A DNA stretch of 64,000 bases from Stieleria varia (GCF_038443385.1 NZ_CP151726.1:9486001-9550000), one strand, 5' to 3'; shown: positions 1 to 9,700, numbered from the stretch's first letter. Numbers and translations: made by a program. The notes: generated from the letters alone by a model not told the origin.

Positions 1-999
1 GGTTCCGGCTCGTCGATCCCTCGTGAGATCGTCACATCGACAAAGACTGCCGCCACGACAGGCTCTGCCGTTGAGGTGCCGGCCGAGTTGACGGAGCTCT
101 TGAAAAAAGGCGGAGTGCCCAGGTCGATTCGTGAACTGCAACTCTTGGAGGAGCAGCATCGTCGGGTTTCGCAAGCTGCCATCCCCAGCACCGTCAGCGT
201 GCAGATCGGCGCCGCTCAAGGATGCGGCGTCGTGATCACGGGCACCGGCTACGTTCTGACCGCAGCCCACGTGGCCATGCGACCTGGCAAGACAGCCGTG
301 ATCACTTTCTCCGATGGTCGTAAAGTGATGGCCAAGACGTTGGGGATGAATCGAGGCGTCGATGCCGGTTTGATTCGAATCAATGCGGGCCAAAACGGTG
401 ATCGACCGTGGCCCCACGCCACGCTGGGCAGCAGTGAAGATTTGGTGCCAGGTATGTGGTGCGTTGCGACGGGGCATCCGGGAGGATATGACCCGGATCG
501 CGGTGTCGTCACTCGCGTCGGTCGAATCTTGATCGTACGACCGGACAAGTTGGTCACGGACTGTGCGTTGATCGGCGGTGACAGTGGTGGACCGCTGTTC
601 GACATCTCCGGTCGATTGATCGGGGTGCATAGCCGAATCGGCAACGACGTTTCGGACAACTTACACGTGCCGGTGGACCACTACGATTTTGCTTGGAGCC
701 GAATGGCTGATGGTGTAGCTTGGGGTTTCTTGCCTGGGTTCCGGCCTGTGCTGGGCGTTCAAGGCAACAAGGCGGAGGAGTCCGCACGTGTGGTCAGTGT
801 CAAAGAAGGCTCGCCGGCAGACGTTGCCGGTTTGCGTGCCGACGACATCGTCGAACAGTTCGGCGAAAAACAAGTCACCGATTTTGAATCACTCAAAGCC
901 GCCGTGGCGGACACGATGCCCGGCGAACGGGTTCCGGTATGGATCAAACGTGGGACCAGTCGACTACGCTTGGTCGTAGAGATCGGTCGAGCAGATTGA
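1..999 (+). CDS. Trypsin-like serine protease with C-terminal PDZ domain (5' end outside window)
   Basis: HtrA/DegP-like protease. The frame is open from base 1, so the true start probably lies upstream; the first start codon inside the window is GTG at 76, and residues below are counted from it. The full catalytic triad is visible: His in TAAHVA (about residue 65), Asp in GVDAGLIRI (about 95) and Ser in GGDSGGPLF (about 170). A PDZ domain follows at about 225-305, with the typical SPADVAGLRADDIV segment. The family degrades or chaperones misfolded envelope proteins, with PDZ binding exposed C-termini. No signal peptide can be judged because the N-terminus is missing. The next gene is a related but catalytically degenerate paralogue on the same strand, so the two probably form one operon and may act together (inference). 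The stop codon lies in a 13-bp tandem repeat. Confidence 0.88.
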   Translation, partial: GSGSSIPREIVTSTKTAATTGSAVEVPAELTELLKKGGVPRSIRELQLLEEQHRRVSQAAIPSTVSVQIGAAQGCGVVITGTGYVLTAAHVAMRPGKTAVITFSDGRKVMAKTLGMNRGVDAGLIRINAGQNGDRPWPHATLGSSEDLVPGMWCVATGHPGGYDPDRGVVTRVGRILIVRPDKLVTDCALIGGDSGGPLFDISGRLIGVHSRIGNDVSDNLHVPVDHYDFAWSRMADGVAWGFLPGFRPVLGVQGNKAEESARVVSVKEGSPADVAGLRADDIVEQFGEKQVTDFESLKAAVADTMPGERVPVWIKRGTSRLRLVVEIGRAD

Positions 1000-1033
1000 T
1001 CGAGCAGATTGATCGAGCAGATTGATCGAGCAG
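982..1033. repeat. 13-bp tandem repeat spanning the protease stop codon
   Basis: The unit ATTGATCGAGCAG occurs three times at 995-1007, 1008-1020 and 1021-1033, with a partial degenerate copy before them. Each unit contains TGA, and the first supplies the stop codon of the upstream protease gene at 997-999. It lies between two genes of one probable operon. Confidence 0.85.
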
Positions 1034-1089
1034 TTAGGTCCTGCTCCTATTCTCTTGGTTTCCTTTTCATTCTTCACGCGATCGACACG

Positions 1090-2157
1090 ATGATGATGAT
1101 TTTCAAAGCACTCTCTCCTGGCCGCAAACACGTCAAACACAGCATCGTTGCCGCTCTGTTGGTGACATTGGTCGGATGGAGTGGAAACGTTGTCGCCCAA
1201 GACGACATGGTGCCCGATTGGATGCGTCGCAACCTGCGTGCGAATCTGACGACCAGCCGTGACAGCGGTGCGATGATGAATCTGGTTCAGCCGTTTTCCA
1301 AACAAGTATCGGATTCGGTGGTTCAAGTCTTTTGCGGTCGTCGCTCGGTTGCCTTGGGGGTCGTGGTCGCGGTCGATGGCTACCTGATCACCAAGCGTAG
1401 CGAGTTGACCGGCGAGCCGATCAGTGTTCGGTTCTCCGATGGACGCAAGGTTTCAGCCGAAGTCGCCGGTGTGCGCCGCAGTAGCGACTTGGCTCTGCTG
1501 AAAGTAGACGACTCTCGAGAACTCACACCGATCGAATTCTCTGAGGAATCACCCTTGGTGGGTAGTTTCTTGATCAGTCCCGGACGGGCCGGACGATTGA
1601 TCGGATTGGGCGTCGTTGGGGTGCAGTCACGTCGAATCGAACACCAGGGCCGCTTGGGCGTCCGACTTGATGAAAACGATTCTGGACCGGCATTGGTGCG
1701 AATGGTTTATCCCGAGAGCGGCGCTGAGCACGCGGGGGTTCAAGAACGCGATCGCATCTTGGCCGTCAATGGACAGCAAGCCGTTGGGCGTCACGGCGTG
1801 ATCCAAGCCTTGCGACAAATCTATCCGGGCGAAGTCGTCGCGTTGACCATCCAGCGGGGCGATCAGACGTTGGATCTCGATGCCGTGATCAGTGACATCG
1901 GTCTCTTGCAAGAGTCCGAAAACGACAGCAAGGTCAACGGCCCGCGCAGCATGAGACTCAGCGGATTCGATCAAGTCATCCAGCACGACACCGTACTGGC
2001 GCCGGAGCAGTGTGGTGGCCCCGTCCTGGATAGCTCCGGAAACGTGGTGGGAATCAACATTGCACGAGCGGGTCGCGTCGTCAGCTACTCTCTGCCCGCG
2101 TCGTTGGTAGTGCCACAGGTGCTGAGCTTATTGGAAGAAGCCCGTCACGCTCGATAA
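1090..2157 (+). CDS. HtrA-like pseudoprotease with internal PDZ domain
   Basis: A 355-residue protein if started at ATG 1090, which gives a basic N-terminus and a hydrophobic segment ending near NVVAQDD, a plausible Sec signal. The frame also has a TTG at 1009, but that lies in the tandem repeat and is less likely. Trypsin-fold segments are recognisable, but the His position reads LITKRSEL instead of TAAH, and the Ser position reads PEQCGGPVLD, with Cys replacing Ser. Only the Asp segment SSDLALLKVD is kept. A PDZ domain (about residues 188-272, ESGAEHAGVQERDRILAVNG) lies between the first barrel plus the GVVGVQSRR strand and the terminal CGGPVLDSSGNVVGIN block. It therefore sits inside the protease domain rather than after it. 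It is probably a binding or regulatory paralogue of the preceding protease (inference). Cys could in principle act as nucleophile, but the general-base His is absent. Confidence 0.8.
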   Translation: MMMIFKALSPGRKHVKHSIVAALLVTLVGWSGNVVAQDDMVPDWMRRNLRANLTTSRDSGAMMNLVQPFSKQVSDSVVQVFCGRRSVALGVVVAVDGYLITKRSELTGEPISVRFSDGRKVSAEVAGVRRSSDLALLKVDDSRELTPIEFSEESPLVGSFLISPGRAGRLIGLGVVGVQSRRIEHQGRLGVRLDENDSGPALVRMVYPESGAEHAGVQERDRILAVNGQQAVGRHGVIQALRQIYPGEVVALTIQRGDQTLDLDAVISDIGLLQESENDSKVNGPRSMRLSGFDQVIQHDTVLAPEQCGGPVLDSSGNVVGINIARAGRVVSYSLPASLVVPQVLSLLEEARHAR

Positions 2158-2165
2158 GTTGTGCG

Positions 2166-2233
2166 TTTTCACGTAGTTGCGTCTCTCCGAGACGCGAAAT
2201 TCCGAGCCTCGGAGAGGCTCGGCTACGTGAAAA
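2166..2233. repeat. Three-stem palindromic (REP-like) element
   Basis: An outer 11-bp perfect inverted repeat TTTTCACGTAG (2166-2176 against 2223-2233) encloses two hairpins. These are GCGTCTC with a 3-base loop (2179-2195) and CCGAGCCTC with a 3-base loop (2202-2222). It starts 9 bp after a stop codon and overlaps the possible 5' end of the next reading frame. The cloverleaf shape resembles REP elements moved by RAYT transposases. Confidence 0.75.
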
Positions 2234-3147
2234 AGAGCAAACCCCAACAGAGATCCCCCGTGTTGGATGAAAGCTTTGCCGGGCAGCTCGATCCGCCCAG
2301 ACGCGTGGTCGAGTCACAGACTGTCGGTGGTGGGTGCATCAGCCCAGCGTGGCAGGTGTTGGTCGAGCGATCCGACAACGGAGAGCGGGAGCGATTGTTC
2401 GTCAAACGCAATTCGATGGCGATGGCGGAGAACTTTCGCTGCGAGGCGTCGGGGCTGACTGCCTTGGCACAGACAGGCACGATTCGCGTACCGAGTCCGC
2501 TCGCCACGTTGGTTCACGGCTCCCACGCGTATCTCGTGTTGCCGTGGATCGAAACCTCCAAACGGCGAAACGGGTTCTTTGAGGAGTTCGGTCGGCGACT
2601 GGCCCAATTGCATCGGGCGACATCAGGCGATCAGATCGGCTGGCACGAAGACAACTTTCTCGGCTCCGCGCCGCAGAAAAATGCAGCCATGCAGAATTGG
2701 CCTCACTTTGTGGCTGAGCAACGGATCGGATTTCAAGTTCGCTGGGCCGTTGATCAAGGATTAGCCGACCGACGATTGCAGGCCGATTGTGAGCGGATCA
2801 TGTCCGCGATGCCCGAGATCCTGGACGGACGCCAGCAGGGGACCTCACTGCTGCACGGCGACTTGTGGAGCGGGAACTACTTGTGTGATGATTCGGGCCA
2901 GCCGGTATTGATCGACCCCGCCGTTTCCCGAGGGTGTCGAGAGGCCGAGTGGGGGATGATCCGACTCTTTGGAGCATGCCCGGTCGAGTTCGAGCAGGCC
3001 TATCAGGAAACTTGGCCGATGAACGACGGTTGGCAACGACGCTCTAGCGTTTATGTTTTGTATCACTTGCTGAACCATTTGAATTTGTTCGGCTCAGGTT
3101 ACCTTGGACAGTGTCGATCCCTTGCTGCGGAAATCGTATCGCAGTAG
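2227..3147 (+). CDS. Fructosamine/ketosamine-3-kinase family protein
   Basis: FN3K-family small-molecule kinase, which phosphorylates sugar amines on glycated proteins or amino acids and so promotes deglycation. Visible family motifs are VGGGCISPAW near the N-terminus, the catalytic loop LLHGDLWSGNYL, and IDPAVSRGCREAEWGMIRLF, the metal-binding and following segment that typifies the family. The start is uncertain. The frame is open back to GTG 2161, but 2166-2233 is a mobile palindrome. GTG 2227 (in the palindrome edge) and GTG 2260 are more likely, and 2260 would give about 295 residues, close to the usual family length. It lies 44 bp before hisF on the same strand. No regulatory element is evident besides the palindrome. 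Confidence 0.85.
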   Translation: MKKSKPQQRSPVLDESFAGQLDPPRRVVESQTVGGGCISPAWQVLVERSDNGERERLFVKRNSMAMAENFRCEASGLTALAQTGTIRVPSPLATLVHGSHAYLVLPWIETSKRRNGFFEEFGRRLAQLHRATSGDQIGWHEDNFLGSAPQKNAAMQNWPHFVAEQRIGFQVRWAVDQGLADRRLQADCERIMSAMPEILDGRQQGTSLLHGDLWSGNYLCDDSGQPVLIDPAVSRGCREAEWGMIRLFGACPVEFEQAYQETWPMNDGWQRRSSVYVLYHLLNHLNLFGSGYLGQCRSLAAEIVSQ

Positions 3148-3191
3148 AGGGGCACTGAGCTCTTAGTCTTCATCACTGACGAACCCATCGC

Positions 3192-3965
3192 ATGCTTGCC
3201 GCTCGAGTCATTCCCTGTTTGGACGTACACGACGGACGGGTCGTCAAAGGCACCAATTTCGTGAACCTGCGTGACGCAGGGGATCCCGTTGAGGTGGCCC
3301 GACGCTATGAAGCCGAAGGCGCCGACGAGCTGGTGTTTCTGGACATCACTGCCAGCCATGAAAAACGCGAAATCATTCTGGACGTGGTTCGTCACACGGC
3401 GGAGCAGGTTTTCATGCCGCTGACCGTTGGTGGTGGGGTCCGTACCATTGAGGACGTTCGCTCGCTGCTCAGCGCCGGGTGCGACAAAGTGTCCATCAAT
3501 TCAGCTGCGTGCAAAGATCCGGACTTCGTTCGGCGGGCGGCGGACCGTTTTGGCAGCCAATGCATCGTGGTGAACATCGACCCCAAGCGGGTTCAGCGTG
3601 ATGGCAAGGAATTCTGGGAAGTCCACATCAATGGCGGGCGGACGCCCACGGGCCTGGAAGCGGTGGCGTGGGCCAAGGAGGTCGAAGCCCTGGGGGCGGG
3701 CGAGATCGTGTTGACCAGTATGGACGCCGACGGGACTTGCGACGGCTATGACTTGCCCGTGACGGCAGCGGTCAGTCAGGCGGTTTCGATCCCCGTGGTG
3801 GCCAGCGGCGGTGCCGGCCACCCTAAACATCTCGCCGATGCAATCTTGAAAGGACACGCCAGCGCGGCATTGGCGGCCAGCATCTTTCACTTCGGCCAGT
3901 TCTCCATCGCGGAAACCAAGCAATGCATGCGTGATGCGGGAATCCCCGTCCGGCTGGACGATTGA
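3192..3965 (+). CDS. hisF: Imidazole glycerol phosphate synthase subunit HisF
   Basis: Cyclase subunit of IGP synthase. It uses ammonia from HisH to convert PRFAR to imidazole glycerol phosphate and AICAR in histidine biosynthesis. The 257-residue length matches the family. Both catalytic Asp contexts are present: VIPCLDVHDGRVVKG at the N-terminus and VVNIDPKR at about residue 130. Phosphate-binding loops GGGVRT and ASGGAGHPKHL are also present. No hisH or other his gene is adjacent, so the pathway is dispersed here. The AICAR by-product is a substrate of PurH, encoded next, which gives a metabolic logic to the pairing. The last codons and stop are copied in a downstream 26-bp tandem array. 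Confidence 0.97.
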   Translation: MLAARVIPCLDVHDGRVVKGTNFVNLRDAGDPVEVARRYEAEGADELVFLDITASHEKREIILDVVRHTAEQVFMPLTVGGGVRTIEDVRSLLSAGCDKVSINSAACKDPDFVRRAADRFGSQCIVVNIDPKRVQRDGKEFWEVHINGGRTPTGLEAVAWAKEVEALGAGEIVLTSMDADGTCDGYDLPVTAAVSQAVSIPVVASGGAGHPKHLADAILKGHASAALAASIFHFGQFSIAETKQCMRDAGIPVRLDD

Positions 3966-4051
3966 GGGTTTCCGTCCGGCTGGACGATTGAGGGTTTCCG
4001 TCCGGCTGGACGATTGAGGGTTCCCGTCCGGCTGGACGATTGAGGGTTCCC
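3948..4051. repeat. 26-bp tandem array, four copies, copying the hisF 3' end and stop
   Basis: Units begin at 3948, 3974, 4000 and 4026. Each holds GTCCGGCTGGACGATTGAGG followed by a short tail, and they are identical except for one T-to-C near the end of the later copies. The first copy contains the final hisF codons and its TGA (3963-3965). Confidence 0.92.
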
Positions 4052-4172
4052 GAGCCTCAAGTCGAGCTCTGCCCGGTTGACCTTGCCGCTAAGGGATGAT
4101 TACACCATGCGGTAAATCCTTGTGCAAATCCTTGTGCGTTTTTCGGCCCAATTCACGAAAGTAACCTGAGCT

Positions 4173-5744
4173 GTGTCCAATATCGTCCCGGTTCGAAATG
4201 CCCTGATCAGTGTCAGCGACAAACTCGGTCTTGCCGATTTGGCCGCCGGCCTGCAGCGCGATGGCGTGACCATCTACAGCACGGGTGGAACCCGCAAGCA
4301 CCTGGAACAATCGGGCGTCGACGTCCTGGATGTGGCGGAGTACACCGGATTTCCTGAGATGCTGGACGGTCGCGTGAAAACGCTGCACCCCAAAGTGTTC
4401 GGTGGAATCTTGGCCATCCGCGACCGCGATGATCACATGGACGCGATCGAAGATCATGACATCGTTCCGTTCGACTTGGTGATCGTCAATCTGTATCCCT
4501 TCGCCGCTACCGCTTCACGCCCCGGCGTCAGCCGAGCGGAATGTGTCGAACAAATCGATATCGGCGGTCCGAGTCTGGTCCGCGCCGCCGCCAAGAATCA
4601 CAATGACGTTGCCGTGGCGACCAGCCCGGAGCAATACGGCGAGTTGCTGGAACAGATGGATACCGCCGGGGGAACGACTTTGGCGTTCCGCCAACAATTG
4701 GCTGCCGATGCGTTTGATCACACCGCCGCCTATGACCGGGCGATCGCCGACTACATGCGCGGCGACACGATTGCCGGTGAGTTTCCCTCTTCGTTGCACC
4801 TCGCTCTGCGACGAAAAACGCAACTGCGTTATGGCGAGAACCCACATCAACGGGCTGCCGTTTATGCGGACCCGAGCGTCCGTTCGGCAAATTTGGTTTC
4901 CGCCAGACAGATCAGCGGCAAAGAACTCTCGTACAACAACTTGCTAGATCTCGATTCGGCCCTGGATATCGTTCGAGGATTCGCGCGGCCTGCTGTTTCG
5001 GTGATGAAGCACAATAATCCTTGTGGCGCTGCGACCGACGATCGACTCTCGCTCGCTTGCCAAAAGGCACTCGATGGCGACCCGCTCAGCGCCTTCGGGT
5101 CCGTGCTCGGTTTCAATCGCACGGTCGATATCGAGACCGCGGAGCGTCTTTGCGAGCCAGGACTGTTTATCGAAGCCATCGTCGCGCCGGACTTTGAAGC
5201 CGGCGCTGTTGGATTGTTGACCACACGTCCGCGTTGGCGTGAAAACGTGCGATTGATGCAAGTCGGTATCTTGGACGCATTACCACCGGCGATTCATCGA
5301 CGTTTCATCAGCGGTGGGATGTTGGTCCAAGACGCCGACCGGCTCAGCAGTGCACCGCTGCAATGGGAAACCGTCACAGAAACCGAAGTCGCCGATGCAA
5401 CGTGGGACGACATCTCGTTCGCCTGGGAAATGGTTCGGCACGTCAAGAGCAACGCCATCGTACTGGGCAAGGACACGTCATTGATCGGCGTGGGTGCCGG
5501 ACAAATGAGTCGTGTGGACAGCGTCGAGATCGCAATCGACAAGGCGGGAGAGCGATCCAAGGGATCCGTCTTGGCGTCGGACGCCTTCTTTCCGTTCCCC
5601 GATTCGATCGAAGCGGCTGCGGAGGCGGGAATCGTCGCCATCGTTCAGCCAGGCGGTTCGCGTCGCGACGACGAAGTCATCGAGGCATGCAACAACCACG
5701 GCATCCCGATGGTGTTCACCGGTCGTCGTCACTTCAAACACTGA
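4173..5744 (+). CDS. purH: Bifunctional AICAR transformylase / IMP cyclohydrolase PurH
   Basis: Catalyses the last two steps of purine biosynthesis: formylation of AICAR by 10-formyl-THF, then closure to IMP. The 523-residue length is typical. The N-terminal MGS-like IMP cyclohydrolase domain (about 1-200) shows STGGTRKHL, DGRVKTLHPKVFGGIL and NLYPF. The AICAR transformylase domain follows with KHNNPCG (about 278-284), which carries the Lys-His catalytic pair. The C-terminus keeps PGGSRRDDEVI and the final GRRHFKH signature. The start is GTG at 4173. trpC begins 7 bp after the stop, so the two are probably cotranscribed. Confidence 0.97.
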   Translation: MSNIVPVRNALISVSDKLGLADLAAGLQRDGVTIYSTGGTRKHLEQSGVDVLDVAEYTGFPEMLDGRVKTLHPKVFGGILAIRDRDDHMDAIEDHDIVPFDLVIVNLYPFAATASRPGVSRAECVEQIDIGGPSLVRAAAKNHNDVAVATSPEQYGELLEQMDTAGGTTLAFRQQLAADAFDHTAAYDRAIADYMRGDTIAGEFPSSLHLALRRKTQLRYGENPHQRAAVYADPSVRSANLVSARQISGKELSYNNLLDLDSALDIVRGFARPAVSVMKHNNPCGAATDDRLSLACQKALDGDPLSAFGSVLGFNRTVDIETAERLCEPGLFIEAIVAPDFEAGAVGLLTTRPRWRENVRLMQVGILDALPPAIHRRFISGGMLVQDADRLSSAPLQWETVTETEVADATWDDISFAWEMVRHVKSNAIVLGKDTSLIGVGAGQMSRVDSVEIAIDKAGERSKGSVLASDAFFPFPDSIEAAAEAGIVAIVQPGGSRRDDEVIEACNNHGIPMVFTGRRHFKH

Positions 5745-5751
5745 TCGATCG

Positions 5752-6537
5752 ATGACGATTCTGGATGACATTCTGGTCAAGACCCGGCAGACGATCGCTG
5801 CCGATCGAGAGCATGTCAGTGAGTTCGAGCTTTCAGCAGCGATTGCCGACATGGCCCCGTGTCGAGACTTTCACGCCGCCCTGGCGGCGGGCGACCAAGT
5901 CAACCTAATCGCCGAGGTCAAGCGAGCGAGCCCTTCGGCCGGATTGATTCGCGACGACTTTGACCCGGTCTCGATCGCACGGCAATACGTAGCAGGCGGA
6001 GCGTCATGCATCAGTGTGTTGACCGACGAACCGTTCTTTCAAGGTTCGCTGGATTACTTGAGAGCTGTTCGCAAGGCCGTCGACATTCCGCTGTTACGCA
6101 AGGATTTTATCGTCGACCGCTATCAACTGTTGCAAGCACGCGCCGCCGGCGCAGACTGTGTGCTGTTGATTGCGGAGTGTCTCAGCCCAAGTGAACTCAA
6201 AACGCTGCACGAACAAGCCATCGAACTTGGCTTGCAGACTTTGATTGAGTTGTTCGATCCTGAAAATCTGGAAGCGGTCATTGCCACGGGAACATCCCTC
6301 ATCGGGATCAACAATCGCGACCTGCGAACCTTCACGACAACGTTGCAGCACACCTTGGACCTCTGCCCGGGTATCCCCGACGACCGATTGATCGTGGGCG
6401 AAAGCGGCATCCGCACGCACGACGACCTGCTAACCCTCCAGTCCGGCGGCGTCAAAGCCGTCCTGGTCGGCGAGTCCCTGATGCGTCAAGACGACATCGT
6501 CCAAGCAACAAAGCGACTGCTGGGTAAATCCATCTGA
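5752..6537 (+). CDS. trpC: Indole-3-glycerol phosphate synthase TrpC
   Basis: TIM-barrel enzyme converting CdRP to indole-3-glycerol phosphate in tryptophan synthesis. The reading frame is open well upstream inside purH, but the ATG at 5752 gives the normal N-terminus (MTILDDILVKTR) and 261 residues. Family motifs seen are LIAEVKRASPSAGLIR (substrate and catalytic Lys), PLLRKDFIVDRYQ, IGINNRDLRTF and VGESGIRTHDD. It is monofunctional with no fused TrpF, and no other trp gene is nearby. A palindromic element rather than a classical terminator follows the stop. Confidence 0.96.
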   Translation: MTILDDILVKTRQTIAADREHVSEFELSAAIADMAPCRDFHAALAAGDQVNLIAEVKRASPSAGLIRDDFDPVSIARQYVAGGASCISVLTDEPFFQGSLDYLRAVRKAVDIPLLRKDFIVDRYQLLQARAAGADCVLLIAECLSPSELKTLHEQAIELGLQTLIELFDPENLEAVIATGTSLIGINNRDLRTFTTTLQHTLDLCPGIPDDRLIVGESGIRTHDDLLTLQSGGVKAVLVGESLMRQDDIVQATKRLLGKSI

Positions 6538-6566
6538 CCGCTCGGATTCAATCTCTGTCACCACCA

Positions 6567-6698
6567 CTAGTGCATCGTCCAGTCTTAGAACGTGGGTTCT
6601 GTAGATGAGCCGTTTGGCGTTAGCCACGGTTTTCGTGACACAACCGTGGCTAACGCCAAAACGGCTAACCCCAAAATCAAGACTGGACGATGCACTAG
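6567..6698. repeat. 132-bp palindromic element (MITE/REP-like)
   Basis: Perfect 20-bp terminal inverted repeats, CTAGTGCATCGTCCAGTCTT at 6567-6586 and its complement at 6679-6698. An inner stem is built from GTTAGCCACGGTT and its complement. It lies between the 3' ends of trpC and the convergent giant surface-protein gene. A diverged end of the same type (CTAGTGCAACGTCCA) appears near 33808. Confidence 0.85.
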
Positions 6699-6748
6699 GT
6701 CAATTCCAAGATAATATCGGGTGTTTCTTTTACCGAGTTCAGCGACTC

Positions 6749-9700
6749 TCAGAAGAGCTGGTCCTCGGCGGCAAGGAGCGACAGTTCCAACTGCTCGCCC
6801 AAGTCACCCCAATCGTCTTCATCCCTGAGAGCCAAGTCCAGCAGATCCTGCCTCGACTCATCCGGCGCCGCATTTGATGCAACAGTTTCGCCTTCCGTGC
6901 GACGCACGGAGCCAGCGTCGCGGAGATGATTGATCACCAGTAGGGCATCCAGGGCCGAAACATTGCCGTCCGAGTTCACATCGAGCAGCGGGTTAGCGAC
7001 GGGAGCCTGCTCGCCTTCCGCAGACCGCAATTCACTCAATCCATTGATCACCATCAATGCGTCGAGCGCGGTCGTTGATCCGTCTCCATTCGTATCGGTC
7101 GGTTGGAACACATTGGTTCCGCCTGGGCCGCCGAGTGCATCGATGCCTGCGGACGACAGGACCGAGAATGTTCGAGTCATGCTCTGGGGTTCAAAGACAA
7201 TGGCATTCAACGTGCCCGCCATCACAGTTGCACGAAACGCGCCATCGAAGATCTCACCGATGGGTTGCAGGTTTTCGTCGAGAATACGAATCGATTCGGT
7301 AGCCGATGCGCTGCCGATCGGCATGACGGTGACCGTCGTTGTCTCCAATGCTTGAAAGATGATTGCCGTCGGGATGCTGTCGCCGGGAATCACATGCAGC
7401 GACGCAACCGAAGAGGGTGTCAGAATTCGCGTTTGCATCTGCGGGCGATCGTCATCTTGAATCGTTCCAATCGCCGACGCGGTTACAATGGACGCATTAT
7501 CGCTGGCGTTGCTGAGCGATACTGCAAACTGTTCGTTTTGTTCTGCGATCACATCTCCAGAAACGGGGATCGTGATCGTTTTGAGGGTTTCTCCCGCAGC
7601 AAAGGAGACCGTTCCTGACGGGAAAGAGTCACCCACGAAATCACTAGCGTCAGCCGGATTGGAACCCAAACCTGAAGTCGTGTAGCTGACCGTCGTGGCG
7701 CCGTCTATTGCACCACTTCGCGTCACGTTGAAGGTCAAGCTAGTCGTCCCGCTATCACCTTCACGCTGACTAGCGTTCACAGCAGCAATCGCGAGAGAGG
7801 TAGGGTCAATCACTTGGTCGTCATTCTGAATGGTCCCCGTGGCCGAGTTCAATGCACCAAGGTTGTACACGCCTTCATTAGCAGTAATGGTGAGAGTGAC
7901 CGTCTCGTCATCTTCATTGGAAGCGTCCGCAGTTGGATTGACAATCACATTCACCGAACCGTTCGCTGGGACTTGGACACTCGTTCCGGTTCCCGTGTAA
8001 TCCGTCCCTTCGCTGGCAGTGCCGCTGATGGCGTAGTTGACGGTTACGGAACCACTGCCGCCAACTTGAGAAAACGTGAAAACTAGGCTTGCTGCTTCGT
8101 CTTCTGCGACCGACGCGGGGCTCACGGTGACATTGACAGTGGGTAAACTTTCGTTGCTAACGATAAATGACTGAGAAAAATCTGGTAAATCGTTCTTAAC
8201 TGGATTTCCAGCGGTGTCGACGATGTCAGTGCTGCCAGCCAAGGCGAGCGAGACGATGCCGTTCAAATCCGCAAGGTTTCCGCCGGTGAGCTCCACGATG
8301 TAACGAGAGGCCGAGTCTTGCGTCACCGTTGCATTAGCCGTTGTGCCATTGATTTGAAAGTCGCCCGCATCGACGTTGGTAACGTCTTCGCTGAACTGGA
8401 CCAAAAACGACAGCGTGTTTTCTGACGTTGTCTCCTGAGTGGGAGCATTGCGAAGAATGCTTGTGACCGCTGGTGATTGAGTGTCATTGGAAATGATTGA
8501 AATCACACCATCCACGGAATCACTATCGGCGTTGGACGGCGCGGGATCGAGAACCAAATCCAAGACGTCATTGTCCGCAATCGCCGTTACGGTTCCCTCA
8601 AAATTCCGGAGCAGATTAATCGATGACTCGCCTGGGGCCGCATCGGAATGAGCGGTCAAGTCAAACTGAAAGACCGTCCCTAATGCTTCAAAAGAAAGTT
8701 CAACACCATCCGCCTTTGACAACGTAACTCGAATGACTCCAGGGGTTTCGACGTTGGAAACCACCGAGTAGCCTGGCCCGAGCATGGCCCCCGTCCGAAA
8801 GCTGTTTGTGTCAAGGGTGAACTTTGATTCGTCGTACTGCACTGCGAAGTCCATGCCGGAGACTGAGATCCCATTCTGTTCGGTCACCAGCAAGTTGATC
8901 GGAACGGTAACCGTACCGTTCGCTGCAACCGAAAGGTCACGTGGAATGAATAGTCGCGGGTCCGGTCCGTTGGGTTCCGGACGAACGAGTCCGTCTGGCA
9001 ACGCTGGAACTTGAGAAACAGTCCTGCCCACAATCACTCTTTGCACGAGCGTTGCGTCTCCGCTGGTAAGCGTTCCCCCGCGATTCATATCCATCAGGAT
9101 CATTGGGTCGGCCGCTTGGTAAGCGACGGCGCCTGTTCCGCTTCCCACAATGAGCCGCTGCAGCACTGTGGTGTCACCGCTGGAGTAAACTCCATTGCCG
9201 GTCGCATCACCGACGAATGCAGCAATGTGAACCCCGCTATCGGCTCTCGAGGGCCGTGGTTGCGGCACACTATCTTCAACATTTAGCTCATCAATGCGAA
9301 GTACATGCTTGGATGCATAAGGAGCTGTAGTAGGGACGGTCGCCATGAATCGCCCAAGCTCGATCGGGCCGGCCCCCGTGCTGAAATCACTTGCACTGCT
9401 GACGGTAACGCGAACCACACCCGGTGAGACTTCGTTCAGAATTGCCGATGCTCCAGCTATGTTGGTTTTGAAGTCAGAAATATCGAGCAGTGCCGGATCA
9501 AAGACCAATTGGAAATCAACACCCGTGACGTTCTTTCCTGTGCTGATGGTGACAGGAAAGCCAGGATCCGAGTTTCCGGGCAAATTAATCTCTTGACCGT
9601 ATCCACGGGCAAAATCGGGGACCCCCACAACCACTTCGTTCGCTGACGATTCACCGATCTGAAAACCCATGACGTAGTTTCCGCCTTCGGTTCCATTTGC

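Noticed and set aside
4181..4200. tRNA-like GGTTCGAAAT string
   Set aside because: It lies at the start of purH coding sequence, with no surrounding cloverleaf.
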